Position numbers and translations under genes: made by a program
Notes under the pieces: generated by a model
What the model was told of the DNA's origin: nothing
Databases searched by the model: none
Seen by the model: only the letters and a program-made list of their open reading frames with translations
Assembly (NCBI GenBank): GCA_030278955.1
Contig: JAOANR010000014.1
Coordinates: 1,183,920-1,247,919 of the forward strand
DNA from: Hygrophila difformis
Taxonomy: Eukaryota > Streptophyta > Magnoliopsida > Lamiales > Acanthaceae
Reading direction: 5' to 3'
Length of the DNA: 64,000 nucleotides
Shown: piece after piece, positions 47,639-58,730 of the stretch
Layout of the letters: each line of letters begins with the position of its first letter
Position numbering within the stretch: position 1 is the stretch's first letter

Positions 47639-48510
47639 ATGGGTTTGCTTGATCATCTCTGGGACGACACACTTGCCGGCCCTCGTCCCGACAGCGGCCT
47701 CGGGAAACTCCGCAAACACGCCACGTTTAGTGGCCGCCCAATTTCCGCCAAGGGTACGCCGGCCGGGACTTTTTATCATCAACAGTGTGTAATTAATTGC
47801 AGTGCTGTTTATACGGAAAATAGATGATACTACTCGTATGTATATAAAATGTTATGTTGGTTGAAAACCAAGTCGAATTCAACGATTTGTTGCAGAAAGT
47901 TTTGTGATTTTTTTGCCCTTTAGTTCTAATCTGTGTCATACGGAATGGATAGATACACTTGGTTTTGATTTCTGATATTTTGATGGTTTGAACATGTATC
48001 ATCAGACCCAGAAATTGGGAGCAACAGCAGATCCGAGGCTGCGGCGGAGGAAACCGCGAGAGTGACGAGAAGCATAATGATAGTAAAGCCGCCACTGGCG
48101 GTCGCGGGCCACAAGGACTCGCCGCCGCCTTCCCCGGCCAGCGGCACACCTCCGATCTCGCCGTTAACCAGCGGGACATCTCCGGTATCCCCTTTCTCCG
48201 GTAAGATTGATCCGTCCGCTGTACACGCTTGAATAATTATAAAACAAATACTACATTAGGTCACAGTACAGAGTTTAGAGTAATTACAAGAATGAACTAC
48301 TCCATAAAAATCCAATTTCTTTTTCCATGACCAAGAAAATGACCACTTAATCTGAGGGAGGTTAATTATGGGTATATAAGTCATTTCATAAAGGCTGAAT
48401 ATATGGTTATGAATGAGTGCCAAATTGTCAACGGGAAATACAGCAAGGCGGCGATAACTCTGAGAGGTAGACGACGACACGGCAGGGAGAGCGACAACGT
48501 TGAAATTAGA

Positions 48511-48550
<40 letters not shown>

Positions 48551-48780
48551 TTGAAACGCATAATTATTAACGTAGCTAGCTAGCTATTCTTCCATGATAA
48601 AATAATTATTAAGAAGTGATCGATATGATGGATGATGCAGGAGGAGGGTCGGGAAAAGAGGCGGCGGCATTTCGGTTCAGGCGAAAGTCGTCGGCGGCGG
48701 CGGCAGGATCATCATCATTTGCGTTTGAGAAGGCGAGTGGAGTTGGACCACGGAGCCCTCGTCCTCCTTATGATCTCTAG
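47639..48780 (+). CDS. DRM1: dormancy-associated / auxin-repressed protein (DRM1/ARP family)
   Basis: Three exons (47639-47753, 48006-48200, 48641-48780) give 149 residues. The N terminus MGLLDHLWDDTLAGPRPDSG LGKLRKH, the central RVTRSIMIVKPP, the Pro/Ser repeats (SPPPSPASGTPPISP, SPVSPFS), FRFRRKS and the terminal RSPRPPYDL are the conserved blocks of the plant DRM1/ARP family in order. These small, disordered proteins accumulate in dormant or growth-arrested tissue and are repressed by auxin or sugar; their molecular role is unknown. A second in-phase donor in exon 1 (at 47789) would add 12 residues, so the exon 1 end is slightly uncertain. An (AT)n run lies in intron 2. Confidence 0.9.
48513..48547. 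repeat. (AT)n microsatellite in DRM1 intron 2
   Basis: About 17 AT units. Confidence 0.95.
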
Positions 48781-49548
48781 TGGATATCCGATCGGAATTC
48801 TTGCCTCTTTCTTGTCTTCACTTCACTTCACTCTCATGTTAATTTTGTTGGTTGGTTTGGAATAATTTTAAGATATTTGCATGTTTTGTCTGTGTGTATG
48901 AGTATGAGTATGCCACTAGCTAGCTACTTTAATTGCCGGTGTTCGCCGCCACTGTATTGTACTGTAAGAGAAGAGAAATCCTTTTTAATTATGGCACTGA
49001 TCACCTTTCTGTTGTTGCAACTACTACCGAATTAATTAATACCAGCTGCTGCCATCGATCGTTAATTACACTTTGTCTGGTTTGAAGCTCCTTTATGTTA
49101 TACTGCTAGCTATATATATTCTGGATTTTTAGCCAACTATCATGTGAGCATCTAAATTCCTACTGATGGAACTGGCCAACAATCTGGTTGCATTGAAAAA
49201 TAAATAAATAAATAATTGCAGCAGGTGATGTCAAATGAAAGATTTATGCTTGATCAGTAATGTATGCTCGTCTTTGAAGCCATTACGTATGCAAATTTCT
49301 TCAAAAAAAAAAAAAAAATTGGAAAAAAAAAATTTGGAAGAGGTGATGGAATGATTTTGTCTTCTGTTCTTCACCTGGTATACGAGGCGATGATATTCAT
49401 CTTGTTTTTTGTCGTCTTCCCGTAAATTTCTTGAATTTTATTTTAGGGGTTTAATTATTAATTAATGTGAGGACATCCAGCTATCATCAGTAGACACACA
49501 AATAAACTATAGGAATACTTCATATATAAAATGCGATCCTTATATATG
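48781..49548. other. DRM1 3' flank
   Basis: 3' untranslated region and AT-rich spacer up to the LTR element. An A run is at 49302-49318. No gene. Confidence 0.5.
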
Positions 49549-50339
49549 TGTTAACCAAGAATTTCTTTGAGGGAGAAATCTCTTTTTTTTGATTGATTAG
49601 TATCAAAAGGATTACCAAAATTGCAGAAAGGAATTACACGGAAATAAGAAAGCTGTAAAGGATTTAAAATGCGGAATTGAAAAATACGAAAGAAAACTTG
49701 CAGAAAGGAAATGGCAGAAAGTAAAGATAATAATGCGATTCCTCTTGGGGGAGTTTGTGATGATCTCTGGAGCGTGTTTCTTCATCCTTTTATAGAGGGT
49801 GGGAGGACACCCTCCGTTGTAGCGATCCCTTTGATTGCGGAATTCATTGATTAGGTGACGGCGCTGTCTTTCATTAATGTGGCCGCCGAGATGCAATCTT
49901 CTTTGACTTCTGATGACACCTACGGCGCTCGTGCAGGAGGATGGCGGCTTGAAGATTGACAGCTTGGGAGAGGGTTGATGGTTCTCATCACTTCCCTGTC
50001 GCCTAGCTTCTCTTTGGTCATTATCCGGGTAAATCTTGAATTGGACCGAGCCTTGAAAAATAGATTGGGCTAATTTTACTGGGCCTAATAAATTAATTTA
50101 TTGGGCCCAAATTATTGGGTTAACAGATGCCCCCCTTGCGCTTTTAGTCGATGGAACTAAGACTGAAAATGCGCATATATTTTGTTAATGCCGCCGTCGG
50201 CAACCTCTTCCTTTTTTTTCTTTTTTTTTCTTTTTTCTTTTTTTTATTATGGCCGCCACTACCATCAAATTTTTCTTTTTTTTTTTACTTGGACGCCACT
50301 ACCAATATTTGTTTTTTTTATTTAAATTATTAGCATTGC

Positions 50340-50800
50340 ATGGCCGCCACTCACTTTGTGGCAAGGCCGCCACTCACTTTGTGGCAATGGCCGCCACTTT
50401 GCATGACTTTTTTTTTAAAAAAAAAAAAAATCAAGCCGCCATCCATCTCATTTCAAGGCCGTTGCCACCTTCTTGTGAGATAGGGAGGCCGCCGCTACTG
50501 TCTTGACCAAGGGCCGCCAACATCGAGTTCGGGAGCCCGCCATCATCTGCTTCGGGAGGCCGCCATGCGGATTCAGTCTCCGGAGGCCGCCATTGCTCGA
50601 GAGGCCGCCACCCTGTTCCTGATGGCCGCCGCCATCTCCCTTGCTGCTGAGGCCGCCACTGCCTTGCTCTTGGAGGAGGCCGCCATTCACTTGCCTTGGC
50701 CGCCACTCGGAAGGCCGCCATCCCTTGCGCACGAGGCCGCCATCCCTTTCTTCCGGAGGGCCGCCATCCCCGAGCGTCGTCCTCAGTCACCGACGACTCG
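50340..50800. repeat. GGCCGCCA array inside the LTR element
   Basis: More than 25 scattered copies of GGCCGCCA with short variable spacers. On the minus strand it reads as TGGCGGCC, giving Trp-Arg-Pro-Pro or Met-Ala-Ala frames. A stretch at 51590-52060 carries the same motif in opposite orientation. Confidence 0.85.
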
Positions 50801-50836
50801 GCCTCCAAGGCCGCTGTCGACTGCGTTCCAGGACCA

Positions 50837-52564
50837 CTACCCAGGGTTTTTATCACCCAAGGTTACTGCATTGGCCACCACCCTTGGTTCGTCGTCCTCG
50901 TGTTTCAATTTCTCAAAACGAGTCCCGTGTATAGGTAGACGCTTCTCATCTTGTTCCTCAAAGAACTTTTCCAAGCGGGCCGCTCTCTCGGCCAGCTGGG
51001 CAAGGTCAGTTGCCTCCTGCACAATTAAATCTTCTTTTAGTTTCGGTAACATGTTAGCCACTGCTATATTGGCTATTTATTTATCCGGAATTGCCATAGT
51101 ACATCGGCCTTTAAGGCGTTGCAATCTGTTAATAAAAGCACTTGCTGTCTCATCGGCAAATTGTTTAGCGTTAGTGAGATCTGCAAGACTAACCTGTGAC
51201 AGGGGAGTGTAGAACCTGTCATGAAACGCCCGCTCGAGATCAGCCCAATTCTGAATTGAATTAGGCCGCAAGGAAGCAAACCAAGCAAATGCGGGTCCAG
51301 TCAGAGATGAGCTGAACAGTCTTAGGTTCAGCCAATTGTTGGCCGCTGCTTCGCCACATTGAGCAGTAAACCTGCCCACATGTTCTACTGTGGATTTGCC
51401 GTCGTCTCCCGAAAATGTGGTGAACTCGGGCATTTTGAAGCCTCTAGGGTAAGGCTGCATAGTGTCCACCCATTCAGGGTATGGTTTCCTGTATGTGGGT
51501 CGTTCCATCGGCCTTAATTGAATCCCGAAGTGCTGTTGCATCATATCTGCCAACAACTCGGGTGACACCACGTGCACCTGTATAGGAGGCATGGCGGCTG
51601 GGAAAGGGTTGGTGGCCTGATGCTGCATGGCGGCCGGGTATGGACTAGCGGCCTGATGCTGCATGGCGGCAGGATGTGAACTGGTGACCTGATGCTACAT
51701 GGTGGCAGGATGTGAACTGGCGGATTGATGCTGCATGGCGACCGGATGTGGACTGGCGGCCAGGTGTGGACCCGCGGCATGTTGCATGGCCTAGTGTGGA
51801 CTGGCGGCCTGATGCGGTATGGCGGCCGGATGTGGACTGGAGGCCTGATGCTGCATGGCGGCCAGGTGTGGACTGGAGGCCTGATATTGCATGGCGGCCA
51901 GGTGTGGACTGGATGCCTGATGCTGCATAGCGGCCAGGTGTGGGCTGGAGGCCTGATGTTGCATGGTGGCCTGAGGCATGTTGGCAACCAGAGGCATGTT
52001 GGCGACCTGAGGTTGCATGTGTCCTCCTCCAGCACCTAGAGTAGGAATGGCGGCCGGTGGGATGGGAGCCGCCACTCCAAATGGCTGTGTCGGTACAGCG
52101 CTAGACGCCCTCAAGTATCCTGATGGAGCATACATCATGGGAGGTGGTGCTCCAAACTCAGAGAGTGATGGCTGGCCAAAAGTTGTCCCCCAAGTCTTTT
52201 GTAGACCGCCATACGGTCCTGTAACGCTTGGTGACATATTCATGCCATTTGCAGGGATATATCCCTCTTGTGAAGTACGTAGGGATCCACATATCCTGTC
52301 AGTTTGATCGGCCATGGCAGGCCGCAATACATCCATAAGATGCCTCGTAAGTAAAGGCATGAATTCAGCCATCGATTCAGTCATCGATAGCCGCATTTGT
52401 TCCGAAAAGGTTGGGACTTGCATCATCCCCTGCGGTGGTTGGGAGGTAGTCGCCGTATTATCGACGTTCTCAGACGGTGTTCTTACTGGAGTTTCTTCAT
52501 GTAGCGACATTTCTCCAAATCTTTGTGTTAAGTCCCTTACTACTCGTCCAGATCTAAGTAGCAT
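50837..52564 (-). pseudogene. retrotransposon Gag with three in-frame stops
   Basis: One frame runs from 52564 (MLLRSGRVVRDL; the first codon is ATG) to 50837. It has an N-terminal Ser/Thr-rich part, about a dozen repeats of MQHQASSPHLAA, a retrotransposon Gag core (FTTFSGDDGKSTVEH, LTGPAFAWFASL, WADLERAFHDRFY) and a coiled tail (LAERAARLEKFFEEQDEK). TAG codons break it in the repeats (51791-51793 and about 51697), the latter a Gln-to-stop change, and a TAA follows IPDK at 51077. This copy cannot make full-length Gag. Confidence 0.85.
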
Positions 52565-53200
52565 ACACTTCTAAGCGGATATGGTTTCCACTTCGTGTCC
52601 CACTGGGCGTGCCAATTTGTTAACCAAGAATTTCTTTGAAGGAGAAACCTCTTTTTTTTTATTGATGAGTATCAAAAGGATTACCAAAATTGCAGAAAGG
52701 AATTACACGGAAATAAAAAAGCTGTAAAGGATTTAAAATGCGGAATTGAAAAATACGAAAGAAAACTTGCAGAAAGGAAATGGCAGAAAGTAAAGATAAT
52801 AATGCGATTCCTGTTGGGGGGTTTGTGATGATCTCTGGAGCGTGTTTCTTCATCCTTTTATAGAGGGTGGGAGGACACCCTCCGTTGTAGCGATCCCTTT
52901 GATTGCGGGATTCATTGATTAGGTGACGGCGCTGTCTTTCATTAATGTGGCCGCCGAGACGCAATCTTCTTTGACTTCTGATGACACCTACGGCGCTCGT
53001 GCAGGATGATGGCGGCTTGAAGATTGACAGCTTGGGAGAGGGTTGATGGTTCTCATCACTTCCCTGTCGGCTATCGCCTAGCTTCTCTTTGGTCATTATC
53101 CGGGTAAATCTTGAATTGGACCGAACTTTGAAAAATGGATTGGGCTAATTTTACTGGGCCTAATAAATTAATTTATTGGGCCCAAATTATTGGGTTAACA

Positions 53201-53807
53201 ATATGATGTAACATACATTTTTGAATAATTCACTCAATGGATTTTTAATTCAATGTAAAAATCCTTGGGGAAAAACATGTACTATTCTTGTAATAATGAA
53301 CTACCATGCATGGCAAAAATAACCTCTTTGGTTAATGTTGAAGATGATGTTTTTCAGTAACATTGATATTTTCTTCGCATCAAACTACTTTTTATACTTT
53401 TGGATCAACTTGTCCATCCATTAAAAAAAAAAAAAGTCTTTCCTATTGAACAATTTACTTTTGGGGGGTAGGCACTTTTGAAAGACAAGAAGACAGTAAA
53501 CAATATTCGAAATCCACACGATCGAGCAATATATACTAATAAATTAATTCCACGAGAATAATGAAAAAGGGCAGATCGAAACGAATCTATGATGATGTCT
53601 TTCCGGCACTGAATTCCATATCGATTCCTGCAGTCTGTATATTACAAAACTAACCCCTGCCCTCCCCTTCTCACCATCATCCATCTATCAGCAGCCACCA
53701 TACTCACTCACAAGAAACTGTCAAAACACCAATACTCAACAACAATAAACATTCAAATCTGCAGGGATACATAGAGATACATATATATATATGGAACTTC
53801 CAATAAT
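53201..53807. other. spacer and 3' region of the trihelix gene
   Basis: AT-rich; the last few hundred bases are probably the minus-strand gene's 3' untranslated region. Nothing else recognised. Confidence 0.5.
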
Positions 53808-55637
53808 TCAGTTATCGGCCTGCACTTGTCGTTCTTCTCCTTCAGAAGGATGAACACTCCTCCTCCTCCCACTGTACAAACAACTGAGCTCATGAAAATA
53901 AGGGCACGTCCTGGCATCAACAGGCCTCTTCTTATGTCCATCCTTGGTTTTCCTGAAGTACTTGTTTATGTTCTCCCATTTCTCCTTGCACCTCTTCGCA
54001 CTCCTCTTGTACCCCAATTCCAACATCCCTTGTGAGATTCTTTCCCAGAGAGGTCCCTTCGTCGCCGTCCGCCCTCCTTGTTTACCACCACCGCTGTGGC
54101 CGCCGCTCGCCTTACACCTCATGCTTATGAGTGCCAACACTTCTTCCCTCGGCCACCGGCTCGACGATATCGATACCGCCGATCCTGCTGCTGATGGGTT
54201 CGTCTTTAAATTAGGGATAACCACTAAGCTCTTCGATGCTGCTGAGCCGCCGCCTGTTTCAATAATATTCTTGTCACCATCAATCTGCTGATCCTGGAAT
54301 TTCTTGAGGAACTCAATTATGGTGGCCTGTCTTTTTTCAGCATTGGCTTGATCTTTAGCCCTCGTTTCCATGGCGGTTTTGCTTCGTTTCATCTCTTGGA
54401 TCTTCCACGCTTCTTCGCGGGCGATCCTCTCTTTATCCCTCTCGAGAATGCTCGCGATCAGCTGTTCGTGGAGCTCCTCCTGCTGCGCCATTACCTTATC
54501 CACTATGGCTTCAAAATAGGCCTTGAATGTATCTAGGTCGCCTGATTTCCTCTTCCTTTTCGACTTCCCTTTATATCTCGCCAATTGTTCGTCACTGTCG
54601 TCCTCTTCTTGGCAAGTCTTGTTGATCGCTTCCTTATTATTCTCGGATACTTTACCCACGTCTTTATCTGTACTGTCCTGATGATACACTGCTGGATTGT
54701 CCTTTCTTTCCATAATCGGATCACAATTAGCGGCTGGAACCTGAATTTCTTCTGGATGATCATCGAGATAGAATTTGTCAAACTCATTGCAAACCTGCCT
54801 GCTGTTCTTGTTGTAGCTTATTACATTGTTGAAGTCCTTGCCTTGTTCGAATTTTTCCTTGCACTCCACTGCGCTTCTCTTGAACCCAATCTCAGCGAGT
54901 TTCCTGGACAATACACATATGTAGAGATGGATGCACTAAATTAAATAAACAAATAACTCAAAATTATATATTCAAGCTAAGTTTCGCCAGATAGGGCTGC
55001 GCGCCGGCCATTAAAAGAACCAAAAAAGCAAAAGAATAGAGAGAGATTCTCGACAGTAAAAGGTAAAAGAAACAACAAGTGTAAGAAAAAGAAGCATATT
55101 ATGTCTCGAGATAGATAGCCCTCCAAGATTCCAAAAAGTAACTTGCACTTTATTGGCGGCACTAAATAATCATAAAACCTCCCTAACTTTCATGACTTGG
55201 ACAGATCTCCTTGTAGAGAAGAGACAATTGCAAAGAAACTCAACTCAAAAAAAGCAAATTCAATTCATTAAATTATCAATAAACTAGTAAAACTAGAGTC
55301 ACCTCGAGACATGTCCCCAGCTGATCAATTCTGGCAGGGAAGAAGTAGAGCTCTCCATGCTGGATCTGAACCTAAACAGCTCACCAACTTCTTCATTGGA
55401 CCAAGGAACCACAGATCTCTCCCCTTCATCACCCTGCAGTCCCTCTAGGCCGCCAATTAGGGTGATGCCATTTTCAAGAGAAGAAGAGAGGGGAGACTCA
55501 AAACAAGGGTTGCAGTGAATGTGATCATCAAGGGGAGGAATGGAGGTTAGAAATGATGATGATGATGATCTTGAAGCATTAATGAATTGGCTCAAGTAGT
55601 CATGATCACTACTGCACATTCCAATTCCATCAAACAT
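53808..55637 (-). CDS. trihelix transcription factor, GT-2/GTL type with two DNA-binding domains
   Basis: Two exons (55303-55637, 53808-54903) encode 476 residues. The first trihelix domain spans VPWSNEEVGELFRFRSSM to CKEKFEQ and is split by the intron after VSR, a family-typical position. The second runs from SRWPREEVLALISM through PLWERISQGMLELGYKRSAK to CKEKWENINKYFRKTKDG. Between them is a basic patch (KGKSKRKRKSGD, a likely nuclear signal) and a long Glu/Lys/Gln-rich coiled coil. This architecture is that of the GT-2 clade, closest in my reading to the Arabidopsis GT2-like protein At5g28300. Such factors bind GT elements in promoters. The N terminus is Ser-rich and acidic. The gene neighbours a retroelement on its 3' side. 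Confidence 0.92.
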
Positions 55638-56614
55638 GGTTCAGATTTTTCCTCTCTTAGCATCTTACTAATTATCTCTTGTGCACTCAAAACCCTCGAA
55701 CCAAATAAACCCTCGCTGCCCACCTTACCTTCTGTGATATCAAGATGTAATCTTTCATTTCAAGAATGAAAGCAAATTAAAAACCCCAAAGACAAATTAA
55801 AATAAAGAAAAACAGCGCCGAATACATCTCCCATCACGAATTAGTGGCTAAATTGGAGAAAGAAAAAAAAAATGAGGACAGGAAATGCTTTTAATTAATA
55901 CTCCTGCTAAGAACAGTTTTGTCCTGTATGGCAGGAAATAAATATATATATATATGTAATGGGGAAGAAATGAGAGGCGTGAGCACACGTGGGGTGCGCA
56001 GTAGATAGGCTGTAAGCAGAAATGGATGGATTATTATAATGAAATACGAGCAAAGTAATTTTGGAAGATATGCATTGGGGAAATTCGAATCCAATGTATT
56101 ATTATTATGAATATGATATGATGGCGATGAGAGAGAGGGGAAGAAATCGGCAAGGGCACGTGAATGTGTTCAGACAATGGGGCCGGAAATTTATACAAAG
56201 CCATTTTCAGCCAGTACATGGTACTGCCTAGCTACCTACCTCAAGTTATGCTAAAATTTCAGTGTTCTTTAATGGGGGATCTCGGTTACATCTATCACTC
56301 ATCATCAAGTATATGCTGCATACATATGAAGACGATGACGACCGACGATGGAGATTTCAATTCCTCTTACTACTGGAGTACTACTACTATTTAATTGATT
56401 TCGCATCTTCGCTTTCATTCGTTTACAAATTAGAATAGCGCTGTAGGTGACGACTGTGAATAAGCAAAAACATGTGTGCCCAATAATTGCCAATTCTTTG
56501 ACTGACGGGAAACATATGGAAATTCCTTCTTTCTATTCTACCTGCATCAAAACTTTGGGAATGTAAGAAGTGTGATTAACTGCATGCATGATTTTAGTCA
56601 ACTACTGTTAATTA

Positions 56615-56863
56615 CTCCCTCCTCCGTTCATTTTTAATTGTCTCTTTCAGCTCAATTTCAATAACCAATGTTTGCATTAATTAACACATAAATTTATATT
56701 TTTACCCTTCAACTATACTCATTCTTAATAAATGTCAACAAATAGCATTTATGTTAAAGTGAAGGTCAATATAGTAAAAATATAGCATAACTACCTAAAA
56801 ATGATGACTATTTTGGAACACTTTTTACTCTCTAAAAAGACAACTAAAAAGGAACGGAGGGAG
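56615..56863. mobile_element. Stowaway-like MITE
   Basis: Ends CTCCCTCCTCCGTTCATTTT and AAAAAGGAACGGAGGGAG, flanked by TA on each side. 249 bp. Confidence 0.85.
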
Positions 56864-57451
56864 TAATTGAGTAAGCGATGTAGTACTATATTTTAACACC
56901 ATTTTAATCTATTAACTTTGTTCGATAACAGAAATTTGGCAAATCATATATACACGCATTATGCAAATTTCTACTTCTTTATTTGTTATGCTAATAAAAG
57001 ATCCCAACTCATTTATTTGAAATGATATGTATTTGATGTCTGAACAAGTAAGTACTCATTTGTCGAAAAGTATCGTCAAAGAAGAAAGTTGCCACTTGAC
57101 CCCTACCATGATTCATGTTGCGCAATTATCTCTATGAACCCCGACTACTTAAGTCAACTTCAATTTTGGTTGATGGAATAGAGGATGGATAGACGAGAGA
57201 AAATTTGGGACAAATTATAATTTTATTTTTTTGCTTTAGTGAAATTATAATTTTGTGTTTGTCTAAAAGATAAGTATAATAACTAAACTTGTTTCAAATT
57301 TCATATGTTTCACAGTTTTATTTTATTCTCTTATACTTTTCCTTCCTTTTCTTAAATCCAAATTACGAAATGAGGCCTGCCTGCTGTTGGTTTTGCATTT
57401 CCCTGAACTTATTCCTGTTTATTTTTGTCTTTTATGGGAAGAAAATATGTA

Positions 57452-57698
57452 CTTACTCCGTTCTTGAATGTTTTTAACGGACCCACTTTTCACGCAGTTC
57501 AATGCATATTTTAAACCATTAATAACTCAACTTCGGTACAAGTAAAAATTCTAAAAATTTGATATTTAAAACTACACGAACAAGATTCCATTTGACTATA
57601 TTTTAACTTGTATAAATATGATAAAACTTTAAATGAAAGTCTGTGTGTGAATAGTAACTCATTATCAAACGTCAAAAAACATTCGAGAATGGAGGTAG
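57452..57698. mobile_element. Stowaway-like MITE
   Basis: Ends CTTACTCCGTTCTTGAATGT and ACATTCGAGAATGGAGGTAG, flanked by TA. 247 bp; interior related to the copy at 13502. Confidence 0.75.
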
Positions 57699-57810
57699 TA
57701 TATTTCAGGAAATCACATTCGGACCAAGTAGTGCATATTTTTCATATTTTGCCTTTTATCTATTTAATTTAATAAATTAAGTTGCTTTGTTGAATGTTGA
57801 AGATGGAGTG

Positions 57811-57978
57811 GGTACTTGGTCTGGTGACCATTTCTCCTCACTTCGGTTGGAGGTTTGATTTTTACTGGCCTCCTATATCTCTCTTTTATTTTCTTTATAT
57901 AATTTATGTGGTTTGAGTTCCCACACACATTTGTCGATACATGAGTGAGTGTAAATGTTAAAAAAAATAAAAAGGAAA
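57811..57978 (+). mobile_element. tRNA-derived SINE with exact target duplication
   Basis: An 11-bp duplication, AAGATGGAGTG, flanks it (57800-57810 and 57979-57989). Head GTACTTGGTCTGGTGACC carries an A box and GGAGGTTTGATTTT a weak B box; the tail GTGGTTTGAGTTCCCACACA then TTTGTCGATACATGAG ends in an A-rich run. Confidence 0.8.
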
Positions 57979-58416
57979 AAGATGGAGTGATCTGAGTAGT
58001 CAGCAGTATGCCCCAAAATGTGCCCTTATGGTAATTTGAAAATAGGCCTGCCCTTGTAGTATTTCTGAAGATGTTTGTATTGGGCCAGGATATGAGTAAG
58101 GGCGAGGCCCAAGTAAGTCCCTAATATAGTTTTGGTGACGTGGACGTGGTTGGCTGGTTCCAGGAAAATGCATAAAATTCGAGAGGCATCTATTGATCTA
58201 TTTCCAATCCGGGGGGAACGCGGAGAGAGAAAAAAGCGGCGATTCTTTCTTCTAGTAGTACATACCCCAAACAAATTGCGCACATATCGTTAATGTCGGT
58301 TTCATTAATTCATCATCCGAATCTTACCCGCGCATCGATCCCTTTTCCTATTCCTTTCCTCTTCCTTCCTTCCCTTCCCTTCCTTCCTTACCTACGCCGC
58401 CTCTAGTTTTCCACCC

Positions 58417-58422
58417 TATAAA
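58417..58422 (+). promoter_or_regulatory. TATA box of the C2-domain gene
   Basis: TATAAA in CCACCCTATAAATC, 165-170 bases before the ATG, preceded by a C/T-rich (CTTCC)n tract typical of plant core promoters. Confidence 0.65.
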
Positions 58423-58730
58423 TCTTCCCTCCCCCACACCACACGCTGTTCATCTATTCATCCAGCAATTTCACAATACTCCTAATTGCTTTTTTCCATC
58501 ATCGTCGTCGTCGTCATCATCATCAATTGCAATACCAGTTCATTAATTCACCAATCAGCAGCCAGCAGTTAATAATTACGCCAACAATGGAGTTTCGGCC
58601 CTTGAATATCACCCTCATCTCCGCCGACGGCATCAAGGACGTTAAGCTTCTTTCCAAGATGGACGTCTACGTCGACGTCTCCATCGCCGGCTACCCCCAG
58701 TCCAGGAAGCGCACCTTCGTCCACAAGAAC

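Larger units (their letters stand above)
49549..53200 (-). mobile_element. gag-only LTR retrotransposon (non-autonomous, Ty3-type gag)
   Basis: Two long terminal repeats, 49549-50125 (577 bp) and 52618-53200 (583 bp), start TGTTAACC and end GGTTAACA. The insertion is flanked by an exact ATATG duplication (49544-49548 and 53201-53205). On the minus strand a primer-site-like TTGGCACGCCCAGTGGGAC follows the 5' LTR and a purine tract (AAGGGGGGCATC) precedes the 3' LTR. The 2.5-kb interior encodes only Gag; no protease, reverse transcriptase or integrase is seen, so it must depend on another element. The LTRs differ by few substitutions and small indels, implying a fairly recent insertion. Confidence 0.93.
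55638..58586. other. divergent intergenic region between the trihelix and C2 genes
   Basis: Holds both promoters, two Stowaway-like MITEs and a SINE (listed). No supportable ORF; short frames near 56164 and 58026 have no family resemblance. Confidence 0.55.

Noticed and set aside
47924..48147. 73-codon minus-strand frame with a hydrophobic stretch
   Set aside because: Antisense to DRM1 exon 2, whose frame and splice sites are far better supported.
50565..51212. 215-codon plus-strand frame rich in Ala and Arg inside the LTR element
   Set aside because: Produced by the GGCCGCCA array on the strand opposite Gag; no family.
49612..53096. Repeated frames with HINERQRRHLINE as a conserved gene pair
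   Set aside because: They lie within the two LTRs and are duplicates by the nature of the element.
54585..54944. Long plus-strand frame opposite the trihelix coding exon
   Set aside because: Shadow of the real minus-strand exon; hydrophobic composition comes from antisense codons.
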